Part shown: one piece after another, positions 9,570 through 17,834 of the stretch
How the letters are laid out: each line of letters begins with the position of its first letter
How positions within the stretch are numbered: position 1 is the stretch's first letter
Assembly: GCA_046964515.1 (NCBI GenBank)
Contig: JBKUYM010000001.1
Span: 372,001 to 436,000 of the forward strand
Length of the DNA stretch: 64,000 bases
Source of the DNA: UMGS1663 sp046964515
GTDB lineage: Bacteria; Bacillota; Clostridia; TANB77; CAG-508
Reading direction: 5' to 3'
Program-made: the position numbers and the translations under genes
Notes under the pieces: generated by a model
Told to the model about the DNA's origin: nothing
Databases searched by the model: none
Seen by the model: the letters and a program-made list of their open reading frames with translations, nothing else

Positions 9570-9944
9570 ATGAAAAATAGAACACAAGATTACTTATTGA
9601 TATGGTATCCAAAATGTTCCACCTGTCAAAAGGCAAAAAGATGGTTAGAGCAAAAAGAAATTCTTTTTCAAGAAAGACATATTGTAGAGGAAAATCCCAC
9701 AGAGGAAGAATTGAAAAAATGGATAAAAGTTAGCCAAAAAGAAATAAAAAAATGGTTTAATACAAGTGGTTTAAAGTATAAACAATTAAACTTAAAAGAG
9801 AAACTAGATTCCATGAAAGAAGAGGAGAAAATAAAGTTATTAGCAAGTGATGGAATGCTTATCAAAAGACCAATTCTTATTAATGAAAAATTTGTTTTAA
9901 ATGGTTTTAAAGAAGCAGAATGGGAAAAATACCTAACAAAATAA
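9570..9944 (+). CDS. ArsC/Spx-family thioredoxin-fold protein
   Basis: A 124-residue member of the ArsC/Spx/YffB family. The N-terminus has the redox motif C16-S-T-C19 in a YPKCSTCQKA context, and the C-terminal half has the family's hydrophobic stretch with RPILI at about residue 98. Spx-type proteins bind RNA polymerase under thiol stress, whereas ArsC-type proteins reduce arsenate; the C-x-x-C fits both. No arsenic genes are nearby, so a stand-alone reductase-like or Spx-like regulator is more likely. It has its own terminator and stands apart from the defence island. Confidence 0.85.
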   Translation: MKNRTQDYLLIWYPKCSTCQKAKRWLEQKEILFQERHIVEENPTEEELKKWIKVSQKEIKKWFNTSGLKYKQLNLKEKLDSMKEEEKIKLLASDGMLIKRPILINEKFVLNGFKEAEWEKYLTK

Positions 9945-9947
9945 AGT

Positions 9948-9984
9948 AAAAAATCCTCTTGATATTTTATCATAGAGGATTTTA
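9948..9984. terminator. Bidirectional terminator
   Basis: The stem AAAATCCTCT pairs with AGAGGATTTT around a 13-14 nt loop between two convergent genes. A- and T-runs flank both sides. Confidence 0.75.
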
Positions 9985-10020
9985 ATTCTGTCGAATAAAG
10001 GACAGAAGTATATTCTATAA

Positions 10021-13002
10021 TTATATTTTGGATATTAAATCTTCAAGGTGGCTTGTATTAATAAAAGAAGGTTGACTCATAATTTCATTTAAAGTGTTAA
10101 TTAAAGTTTGTTTTTCACCACTCCCATGCGTAGCCCATCTTATATAATGAATACCATATTTGTTCAAAATATGATTTTTCATAGCATCTCTTTTTCTATC
10201 TTTCTCCTTATGATGGAAAGCAAATGCATCTACTTCAATTAGCAAAACAGGCATATGGCTATTTTTATTATAAATGACAAAATCCACTTCAGAGTTTGTC
10301 TGATAAACAAAATGCTTTTCTTCTTCGGTTAATAAATTAGGATTGCGAATTAATTTTTTTAGGTTTAAACTAAAAACGTAATCTAAAAAATGATATTCTG
10401 GTAAATTTAGAACCTCTGATATAACAAAATTTGCTAAATTTTCGGAAGGATAACGAGAAATCTTTTGGATATTCTCTACACATATTTTTTCTAATTTTGG
10501 AGAATAGGTTTTATACATTAAATCAAAAATAGAGTATACGTCGCTCTCAATAACGGCATTATTAAGACTGTTGTATTGCATATAATTTGTGAGTTCAGCT
10601 ATAGTAGAACCTGGCTTAAAGGCTCTATTATTTGAGATTAAGACAAATCTTTTTTTAGCCCTAGATACAGCAACATTTACTAATCTAGCATCATTAACAA
10701 ATTGTAGTCTACGATAAGTGTTTCTAGAACTATCATCTAATACAGTAGAAAATATAATAATTTTACTTTCCTGTCCTTGAAATTTATTAATAGTACTTTT
10801 AAAAATATCCTTTTCCAAATATTCTTCTGCTAGATTAACTTGTGAATTAAAAGGGGCAATAAAACCAATAGCATCCAAGGGATAATTTTCCTTATTAATT
10901 TCAGGTTTATAATGTAAACATTCTTCAATTTCTCTTAAATTAAATAATTTTTGATTTTCATCTTCTCGAGAAGTATGTCCTCCAGAAGATGAAATGAGTA
11001 GTAAAGGTGTATCTTCTGTAGAACCTTTTGTGTGTATAATTAATTCATTATCATAAAAAAACTGATTACAAAAATTAATAATTTTAGGATGGCATCGATA
11101 ATGTTCTCGAAGTAAGGTATGAGGTACATTTTTATACAATAACTTTATACAAGATAAAATATTATTTTTTACATAATCATAAGGAGGAGAAATATGATAT
11201 GAAAGAGTTAAATGATTAATTTCTTCTTTAATATTTTCTCTAACAATATGAGATAACTGTTTTAAGTCTCCAACTACGATAATATTTCTAGCACAAGATA
11301 AAGCAACACCAGCTGCAACTAAATCTGTTTGTGAAGATTCATCGATAATAACATAATCATATAAAAAGTTTTGCAAAGAACAACTTTTTAGAGCATGTAC
11401 AGTACTTAAAACAATAGGATGTTTTTGTATAAATTGTGGAAAGTGTTTTAAATAATAGTGAGGAGAATTATAATCGTTATTAAAAGTATTAGAAGTTTCC
11501 TGATTATAATGTTCATATAAAGTAGCCTGTAATAGTTTCATAGAATTTTCTCTTATTTGTTGTGACAAATTATCAAAATTATTTTGTATAAGTTTTGTTT
11601 TTAGTTCATTAATTTCTTGATTTAATAAAAGCTTTCTTTTTTCATATAAGTACCTTTGTAAATTAAGTTGAACTTTATCAGGTTCTTCTTCTAACTCTTT
11701 AAAATAGATATAACGATATTTAAAAAATAACTTTAATTTATTAAAAAAAGAGATTTTCTTATTTTGGGGAATAATATAAGTTTCCACTATTAAATTAGAG
11801 AGTTGTTGTAAACTTAAATTAGAAAAGGACATAAAAGTAGTGATTTTTTCTTGTTTTAGATTATCTTGAAAATAGATAAATTCATCTTCTAAGGTAGAGA
11901 GTTCTAATTGTTTAGTAGCTAATATATTATTTAATTCTAATAATTCTTCTATTTGAGAGACTGCAGAAGAAATAGAAGATTGTAGATGCTGTTTTTCTTC
12001 CATGTTCAAATGATATTTTGATAAGTCTGGAATACTATGCGTTTCTTCGAAAAAAGTGTTTCGATTATCTGTTTTCCCTAGTAGAGCGGTTAGGAAATCT
12101 AAATGATATTCTTTTAATTTTGCTTGAATATTTTGTACAGCATAGTTATTTCCAGAGACAACTGCTACAGACATCCCTTGCATAAATAAATTCATTAAAA
12201 TATTTAAAATGGTCTGTGTCTTTCCAGTACCAGGAGGTCCTTCTATAACACTAACATTATGGGAAAGCGCTTTCTTAGTAGCATCTATTTGACTTTTATT
12301 AAAGTCAAAAGGAAAAATAAGATTACAAGATAGAGGTTTTTCTACTACACAAGGCTCTTTTAAGAAATTATAAAAGAAAGAATTAGAATCAATAGGCATT
12401 TTTTCATATTGCCTATTTAAGAATCTGGTGATGTCATCATTATCAGAAATTAAAATTTTAGTAATCTCTTTAAAATAGTCGAAAACATCTAAATGCTCAA
12501 TTAAAGAAGAAATTTCTACTTGTGATTTTGAAACAATAATGGAACTATTATTTTCAAAGTAAATTTTATAAAAATGAGAATATATATATACTTCCTTAAC
12601 GTGAGTATAAACAAAACCATCTTTTCTTCTTAAAACCGTATGAGAGATATCTTCTATTTTTTTCTGAGGAGCACAAATAGAAATTAAAGAAAAGTCAGTA
12701 ATAATATCTATATTTTTATGTACAAAAAGAATCTTTTTTCTATTTAAAATATCACAAAGAAATAATATTTGAGCAGGTTCATAATATTTTCCATCATATA
12801 CTATAATTTCATTTGGTTCTAAAGTTCTTATATTGGTAATAGAACACTCATAAAAATTAGAAATATTAAAATGATAATACATAGCAGTACCTTTATATTG
12901 TACATGATACATATGTCCATCAAATTCATATTTCTCTATATGATCTGTTTCATTTCTTATAGCTTGATTTTTATATTCAATTAAAATAATTTTCTTATCC
13001 AT
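10021..13002 (-). CDS. UPF1/Dna2-like SF1 helicase with C-terminal nuclease-like domain
   Basis: A 993-residue protein. Superfamily 1 motifs run in order: Walker A GPPGTGKT (about 254-261), DESSQ (about 552-556, the DExxQ form of UPF1/Dna2 helicases), KFQGQE (about 737) and SRAKKR (about 780). Between Walker A and DESSQ lies a long helical insertion (about 330-500). The last 110 residues have EVDFVIYNKN followed by LLIEVDAFAFHH, a PD-(D/E)xK-like layout as in DUF2726 or Vsr-type domains. The first 220 residues are beta-rich and unassigned. Helicase-nuclease fusions of this build are frequent in phage-defence islands, and this gene stands alone, divergent from the CRISPR operon. A defence role is inferred. 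The ribosome site AAGGGGG precedes the ATG. Confidence 0.85.
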   Translation of the reverse strand: MDKKIILIEYKNQAIRNETDHIEKYEFDGHMYHVQYKGTAMYYHFNISNFYECSITNIRTLEPNEIIVYDGKYYEPAQILFLCDILNRKKILFVHKNIDIITDFSLISICAPQKKIEDISHTVLRRKDGFVYTHVKEVYIYSHFYKIYFENNSSIIVSKSQVEISSLIEHLDVFDYFKEITKILISDNDDITRFLNRQYEKMPIDSNSFFYNFLKEPCVVEKPLSCNLIFPFDFNKSQIDATKKALSHNVSVIEGPPGTGKTQTILNILMNLFMQGMSVAVVSGNNYAVQNIQAKLKEYHLDFLTALLGKTDNRNTFFEETHSIPDLSKYHLNMEEKQHLQSSISSAVSQIEELLELNNILATKQLELSTLEDEFIYFQDNLKQEKITTFMSFSNLSLQQLSNLIVETYIIPQNKKISFFNKLKLFFKYRYIYFKELEEEPDKVQLNLQRYLYEKRKLLLNQEINELKTKLIQNNFDNLSQQIRENSMKLLQATLYEHYNQETSNTFNNDYNSPHYYLKHFPQFIQKHPIVLSTVHALKSCSLQNFLYDYVIIDESSQTDLVAAGVALSCARNIIVVGDLKQLSHIVRENIKEEINHLTLSYHISPPYDYVKNNILSCIKLLYKNVPHTLLREHYRCHPKIINFCNQFFYDNELIIHTKGSTEDTPLLLISSSGGHTSREDENQKLFNLREIEECLHYKPEINKENYPLDAIGFIAPFNSQVNLAEEYLEKDIFKSTINKFQGQESKIIIFSTVLDDSSRNTYRRLQFVNDARLVNVAVSRAKKRFVLISNNRAFKPGSTIAELTNYMQYNSLNNAVIESDVYSIFDLMYKTYSPKLEKICVENIQKISRYPSENLANFVISEVLNLPEYHFLDYVFSLNLKKLIRNPNLLTEEEKHFVYQTNSEVDFVIYNKNSHMPVLLIEVDAFAFHHKEKDRKRDAMKNHILNKYGIHYIRWATHGSGEKQTLINTLNEIMSQPSFINTSHLEDLISKI

Positions 13003-13092
13003 AAATTCCCCTTTTTATGACAATACTATATACAAAATTTGGAAAAAAGTAAAGAGAAAATGTCAATAAATAGCATATTTAATTTTATAATA

Positions 13093-13121
13093 TTGTCAAG
13101 ATTTTTTATATTGATTAATAA
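13093..13121 (+). promoter_or_regulatory. Candidate promoter for the CRISPR operon
   Basis: TTGTCA and TAATAA are separated by 17 bp in the gap between the divergent helicase and the first gene of the CRISPR cluster. Assigned by motif only. Confidence 0.4.
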
Positions 13122-13216
13122 ATAAAGTAAAGTGGTAAATAGCAACGTCGTAGAATGTATAAAAAGTAAAATAATAGTACTTTTACTAAAATTTAATGGA
13201 TTGAGGAGGAAATTTT

Positions 13217-13492
13217 ATGAAAGCAACAAAGATTAAAATGAAAAGTGGTTGTGAACAATCAGAAAATTTATTGGAAATAGAGTATATTTATTTAGAAGGT
13301 TATCCCCAAAATGGTTACTATAAAAAAGAAGTTGTATATGAACTTATAAAAAATCAAGATAGAGTAATATATGTAAATGAAAAACCATATCCACGATTAC
13401 AAGCCGTATTAAATGGTAATGGAGAGAAATATGTTTGCTCAGAACCAAATGCGTATTTAATAGATAATTTACTGTGCTTGCCAAGAGAATAA
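13217..13492 (+). CDS. DUF3892-like small protein
   Basis: A 91-residue protein with a strong ribosome site (GAGGAGG). It ends in DNLLCLPRE, and the pattern of a short beta N-terminus, a central helix-like KKEVVYELIKNQD, then VYVNE and the DNLL-LP ending resembles DUF3892 proteins, whose function is unknown. It lies 131 bp upstream of cas6 in the same direction and may share its transcript, but it is not a known Cas protein. The family call rests on the C-terminal motif and length only. Confidence 0.6.
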   Translation: MKATKIKMKSGCEQSENLLEIEYIYLEGYPQNGYYKKEVVYELIKNQDRVIYVNEKPYPRLQAVLNGNGEKYVCSEPNAYLIDNLLCLPRE

Positions 13493-13623
13493 AAGAGATT
13501 TAAAAATAAATTATAGACATTACAAAATTCGACAACATTTTTATTTTTGAAAGTATATAATTCAAAAAGAGACAAAAAAAGACAAAAAGTAAAAGAAAAA
13601 GATTAAAATAAGGGGGTGAAAAA

Positions 13624-14334
13624 ATGCGACTAAAATTAGTTTTTGAACTAGAAAATGCAAAATTAGATATACAATATAGAAAAGGCATCATTAGTTGGAT
13701 TAAACATGCTATACAAGCCTATGATGAAAATTTATTTCAAGAAATGTATCATGCAAATCAAAAAAAGACATTTACTTTTGCGCCTATTTTATCTGCACCT
13801 AAATTTGAAAAAGAAGAAATTATTATGCAAGATAGTCAATTCTCCATTTTATTTTCAGCTTACAATTATAGTCATGCTCTACATTTATACAATTCTTTTC
13901 TAGGGCAAAAATTCAAAAAATTTTCTTTATTTCAAAATTCCATGACATTAAAACAAATCATAATGATTCCAGAAACACAAATTGCAACAGAAAAAATAAC
14001 CATAAAAATGGTTTCGCCATTAATTGTAAGAAATCATAATAGAGAAACCTTAAAGGATATGTATTATGCTTATAATAGAGAAGAATTTAAAGAATATTTA
14101 AATATTAATATAGAAGAACAATTACAAGCAGAAAATTTAGATAAGTATATCTTAAATGGATTTGATATTAAGTCAATACAAGCTAAAAAAATAGTGATAC
14201 CAGTATATGAAAAGATGATAGAATGTACAATTGGTACTTTTCAATTAGAGGGAAATATAAAATTATTAGATTATTTATATAAAGCAGGTATAGGTGCAAA
14301 AAAAGCAATGGGATTTGGATTATTTGAAATATAG
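13624..14334 (+). CDS. cas6: CRISPR-associated endoribonuclease Cas6 (type I-B)
   Basis: Cas6 cuts the precursor CRISPR RNA within each repeat and remains on the 3' handle. The 236-residue protein shows the RAMP pattern: an N-terminal ferredoxin-like strand (LKLVFELENA), a His in the first helix (KHAI, about residue 28) that is the usual general-acid candidate, and the diagnostic glycine-rich loop at the C-terminus (GIGAKKAMGFGLFEI). A strong site, AAGGGGG, precedes the ATG. It starts the interference operon. Without a local array its substrate must come from another locus, if any exists. Confidence 0.9.
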   Translation: MRLKLVFELENAKLDIQYRKGIISWIKHAIQAYDENLFQEMYHANQKKTFTFAPILSAPKFEKEEIIMQDSQFSILFSAYNYSHALHLYNSFLGQKFKKFSLFQNSMTLKQIIMIPETQIATEKITIKMVSPLIVRNHNRETLKDMYYAYNREEFKEYLNINIEEQLQAENLDKYILNGFDIKSIQAKKIVIPVYEKMIECTIGTFQLEGNIKLLDYLYKAGIGAKKAMGFGLFEI

Positions 14335-14349
14335 CAGGAAGGAGGAAAA

Positions 14350-16218
14350 ATGAGAGTAAAAATATATTTAAGAGAATGGTTTTATAATGCTGGAATTATT
14401 GGCTTCTTGAAAATATTGGAACATAGCCAAAAAAGATATGTCTGTATAGAAGAAAACTACATTGAATTTGATACAAAAGACCTAGTAGATTTTCATCATT
14501 GTTATTTTAATTATTTTTTTGATAGGTATAATGTAGCAGAAAAGAACGCAGAAAAAATAAAGCTATCTTTTTCAAAAATAAAAAACAATTTAGAAAAAGA
14601 ACCAGAACAAATAATAGAGAAAAAAGAAATAGAAGATAAAATAAAAGCAGAAAAGAAATATATTAAAGCTGTTTTAAAAACCTTATTAGATAAAGTAAAA
14701 AAGATAGATCAAGAAACCTATGAAAACATGTTAGAATGCTATAATCAAATTGATAGTATAAAAGAAAAGGAACAAATAGAACAATTAGAAGAGATACAAA
14801 GTAATTTAATAGAGGAAATGAAAAAAGAAAAGATTAATAAGACGGTTACGATGAATTCCTTTAAAAGTATATTATCTAAGAATTATTTTGGACAACCTAG
14901 TTTTTTGAACGTTTTAAAAACTTCTTTAAGCTTTGAGGAACAGCAAGAAGTTATGTACAAGGATTATATTAGTAATATTGTGGAAATACAATTTATTCAA
15001 GAAATTATAGATGGAAAATATACAATAGAAGAATTAACAAAAGAGCTAGAAAAGAAAGAAAAGGATTTAAAAATAACAAAAGAAATGATTCAAATTTATA
15101 CCAATATAAGAAAAAAATATATAAATAAAAATAAGGATATAGAAGAAATCCAAAGATATTTAAAAGAAAAATTTTCTGAAAGTTGTTCTATGTGCGAGAA
15201 TGAACATACTGTGGTTGGAAATTACTCAGAAAGTAATTTTGTTCCACTAGCTATTAGCAGTGATAATATGAAAAATTTCTTCTGGAATCAGAATGCTAAT
15301 TTCCCTATTTGCGATATTTGTAAGTTGATTTTATTTTGCATTCCAGCAGGTATCACCAGTATTTCTAAAACGGTTAAAGAAATTGCACAAGGAAAATTTG
15401 TATATAAAGAAAAGGAACTATTAAGTTTTATTAATTACGATATAAGTGTACAAGAATTATTAAAGACAAATAATAATTTCAGTGCAAATGCTAAAAAAGA
15501 AAAAAGTATTAACAATCCTTATACAGACTTATTATTAGATATAGTAAAACAAAATAAAGAAATTAGTGAATGGCAATTAGAAAATATTTTTGTAGTAGAA
15601 TTTGAAGCAGAATATGGAGCCTATAGCAGAATTCAATATTTTAATATTAAACGATATATGGCGAGATTTTTTATTCAGTATGCATCTATATTAAATGCAA
15701 TTCAAGATTACTCTTATCGTGTACAAATTGTAGATTATATTTTAAAAAATAAAGATATTAAATATGTAATTAATGAAAGAATAAAAGAAGAGATGAGTAA
15801 AAATATTTCAAATGGATTTTATAGTTATTTAGCCACAAAGATAAGAGTAACATTAAATTTATTAAAAAAGGAGGAGGATATAAATATGGAAGAGCAAATT
15901 AAAAAAAATAATGCTAAAATAAGTGTTTTATATAATTTGGGCATTGAAATACATGATGAACTAAAGAAAAAGGGAGAAGCCAATAAATTAGATAGTTATA
16001 TTTATAAAATGCTTAACTTTATAAGACTAGGAAATAAAAAAGAATTAATGGATACAATTCTAAGAATTCATATATCCATGGGAAAAGGCATTTCTCCTAT
16101 TTTTCTAGATATTATGAAGGATGATACTTTGGATTATGAAGCAGTAGGACAGAGTTTCATAGCAGGATTAATTTCTAATAAAAAAGAAAATAAAGAGGAG
16201 GTACAAAATAATGGATAA
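14350..16218 (+). CDS. cas8b1: Type I-B Cascade large subunit Cas8 (Cst1-like)
   Basis: This is the large subunit that recognises the PAM and recruits Cas3. The 622-residue protein carries a zinc-binding pair C279-x-x-C282 and C321-x-x-C324 with the Cst1-type context (SCSMCENEH and FPICDICKL). The first 280 residues are highly charged and helical. The last 110 residues form a helical bundle that can also be made separately (see the internal Cas11 entry). The gene overlaps cas7 by 8 bp. The Cst1/Cst2 gene pair places the system in the Tneap branch of subtype I-B. Confidence 0.88.
   Translation: MRVKIYLREWFYNAGIIGFLKILEHSQKRYVCIEENYIEFDTKDLVDFHHCYFNYFFDRYNVAEKNAEKIKLSFSKIKNNLEKEPEQIIEKKEIEDKIKAEKKYIKAVLKTLLDKVKKIDQETYENMLECYNQIDSIKEKEQIEQLEEIQSNLIEEMKKEKINKTVTMNSFKSILSKNYFGQPSFLNVLKTSLSFEEQQEVMYKDYISNIVEIQFIQEIIDGKYTIEELTKELEKKEKDLKITKEMIQIYTNIRKKYINKNKDIEEIQRYLKEKFSESCSMCENEHTVVGNYSESNFVPLAISSDNMKNFFWNQNANFPICDICKLILFCIPAGITSISKTVKEIAQGKFVYKEKELLSFINYDISVQELLKTNNNFSANAKKEKSINNPYTDLLLDIVKQNKEISEWQLENIFVVEFEAEYGAYSRIQYFNIKRYMARFFIQYASILNAIQDYSYRVQIVDYILKNKDIKYVINERIKEEMSKNISNGFYSYLATKIRVTLNLLKKEEDINMEEQIKKNNAKISVLYNLGIEIHDELKKKGEANKLDSYIYKMLNFIRLGNKKELMDTILRIHISMGKGISPIFLDIMKDDTLDYEAVGQSFIAGLISNKKENKEEVQNNG
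15870..16218 (+). CDS. cas11b: Internal translation unit for Cascade small subunit Cas11
   Basis: Inside cas8 a near-perfect ribosome site (GGAGGAGG, 15870-15877) lies 8 nt before an in-frame ATG at 15886, which would give a separate 110-residue helical protein starting MEEQIKKNNAKIS and ending with Cas8 itself. The coding part is 15886-16218. Independent translation of the small subunit from the 3' part of the large-subunit gene has been shown experimentally for I-B, I-C and I-D systems; the size and all-helical composition here fit. The ribosome site is stronger than those of several real genes in the window and would be an odd coincidence within coding sequence. Confidence 0.75.
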
Positions 16219-17119
16219 AAATGGATTAAGTATTACAGTGATATTTAAGGCACAGAGTTTAAATTACGGAGAGGGAATTGGTAATATATCTGAACTAAAA
16301 AAATTATCAAGAGGAGATGGCAGTGTTTACACATTTGCTTCTAGACAAGCCTTAAGATATGATATTGCTAGATTAGGAAATAAAATGTATGGATGGAATT
16401 TAGAAGTGGTAGATGATTCCAGAGGGACAATTCAATTTAGAAATGATTTAACCATAGAAGATTCACAGGAAATGGATTTATTTGGCTATATGAAAACGGC
16501 CAAAAAAGAAGAAGGAAATTCTGCTACAAGAAGTGCTGCTGTAAGATTAAGTAATGCAATCTCTTTAGAAGATTATAAAAGTGATATGGATTTTTTAAAT
16601 AATAAAGGTTTAGCTGATAGAATTCAAGTATATCCAAATTTAGCGAATATAGAACAACATTTAAGTTTTTATACTTATACAATTACCATAGACTTATCCA
16701 AAATTGGAGTGGATGGCACCGTAAAATTGGATAATGCTACAAGAGCAAAAAGAGTAAAAGAATTATTAGAAATTGTAAAAGTATTAAATAGAGATATAAG
16801 GGGTAGAGAAGAAAACTTAAGTCCATTATTTATTATAGGAGGGATATATTCCTTAAATTCTCCTTTCTTTTTAGGAAGAATAAAATTAAAGGGAAAAGAA
16901 GGGCAATTTTCTATTAATACGAATATGTTAAAAGATACTTTAACTTTAAAAATAGGAGAAGAAGAAATTGCAGAAGACACAAATGTAGGTATTGTGAAAG
17001 ATAGTTTAAAAAATGAAAAAGAATTAGAAGAAATATTTCCTGAAAAGATAACCGGTATACAAGAATTTTTTGAAAAATTGGAAGAACAGGTAGAACAATA
17101 TTACCAGAAAAATGCATAG
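16211..17119 (+). CDS. cas7: Cascade backbone subunit Cas7 (Cst2/DevR family)
   Basis: Cas7 polymerises along the CRISPR RNA to form the backbone of the complex. The 302-residue protein opens with the family-typical LSITVIFKAQSLNYGEGIGN and SRGDGSVYTFASRQALRYD, the Cst2/DevR signature region. It overlaps cas8 by 8 bp and has GAGG upstream, so it is translationally coupled, yet it must be made in several copies per complex. The C-terminal part is Glu-rich (KNEKELEEIFPEKI). No defect is visible. Confidence 0.9.
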   Translation: MDKNGLSITVIFKAQSLNYGEGIGNISELKKLSRGDGSVYTFASRQALRYDIARLGNKMYGWNLEVVDDSRGTIQFRNDLTIEDSQEMDLFGYMKTAKKEEGNSATRSAAVRLSNAISLEDYKSDMDFLNNKGLADRIQVYPNLANIEQHLSFYTYTITIDLSKIGVDGTVKLDNATRAKRVKELLEIVKVLNRDIRGREENLSPLFIIGGIYSLNSPFFLGRIKLKGKEGQFSINTNMLKDTLTLKIGEEEIAEDTNVGIVKDSLKNEKELEEIFPEKITGIQEFFEKLEEQVEQYYQKNA

Positions 17120-17133
17120 AAAGGGTGAAATCT

Positions 17134-17796
17134 ATGAAATATTTAAAATTATGCTTATTTCAAGAAACAGCATGCTATAAGAAGCCTTTTGCCTTTAAAG
17201 TTGCAGAAACCTATCCTCTTCCTCCGTATTCCACCGTCATAGGTATGTTACATAAGATTTTACAAGCAAAACCAGGAGAATATTTTCCTATGAATCTTTC
17301 TATTCAAGGTGATTATGAAAGTATTTTTTCTAATTATCAAAATTTAAGAATGTACAAAGGAAGAGATCAAGTAACTTCTATGCCAAGAAATGTTCATCAA
17401 TTATTTCATGTAAAGCTGATAATTCATATACAAGCACAGGATGAAATCATAGATATGCTATATCAAAATATTATCATGGGGAAAGAAAGCTTTACTTTAG
17501 GTAGAAATGAAGATATGGTAAGAGTTGATGATGTGAAAATTATAGATACACCACAAAAAACAACAGCTATGATTAATCATTATAATGCTTATATACCAGA
17601 ACCTTTTAGTAAAGAAGTAAAAGGTATTGCCTATCGATTGAATACGACTTATCAGATACAAAATAATCTAAGAAAATGGAATAAAATAAATGTAAAATAT
17701 GTAGAAAAGTATACCAATCAAGGATTAAGAGAAGTCATGATAGACCAAGATGAAGATTGTATATTTTTATTGCCAGAGGAGCCACACTTATTGTAA
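17134..17796 (+). CDS. cas5: Cascade subunit Cas5 (Cas5t/Cas5b)
   Basis: Cas5 caps the 5' handle of the CRISPR RNA. The N-terminus (LKLCLFQETACYKKPFAFKVAETYPLPPYSTVIGMLHKIL) is the Cas5 signature: the first strand, then the PPYSTVIGML helix. There are 220 residues from the ATG that follows AAGGGTG; a GTG nine bases earlier lies inside that ribosome site. The stop codon lies in a hairpin shared with the downstream spacer. No defect is visible. Confidence 0.9.
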   Translation: MKYLKLCLFQETACYKKPFAFKVAETYPLPPYSTVIGMLHKILQAKPGEYFPMNLSIQGDYESIFSNYQNLRMYKGRDQVTSMPRNVHQLFHVKLIIHIQAQDEIIDMLYQNIIMGKESFTLGRNEDMVRVDDVKIIDTPQKTTAMINHYNAYIPEPFSKEVKGIAYRLNTTYQIQNNLRKWNKINVKYVEKYTNQGLREVMIDQDEDCIFLLPEEPHLL

Positions 17797-17805
17797 AGTG
17801 TGGCT
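17780..17805 (+). other. Hairpin across the cas5 stop codon
   Basis: AGCCACACTT pairs perfectly with AAGTGTGGCT around ATTGTA. The stop codon TAA lies at the loop edge. No T-run follows, so it is probably not a terminator; an RNA-processing or stability element separating Cascade genes from cas3 is possible. Confidence 0.5.
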
Positions 17806-17834
17806 AAAATCTATAAATAGGGAGTGAATAATAT

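Noticed and set aside
9989..9995. TGTCGAA (Spo0A-box core) near 9990
   Set aside because: It lies between two convergent gene ends with no promoter, so it is probably a chance match.
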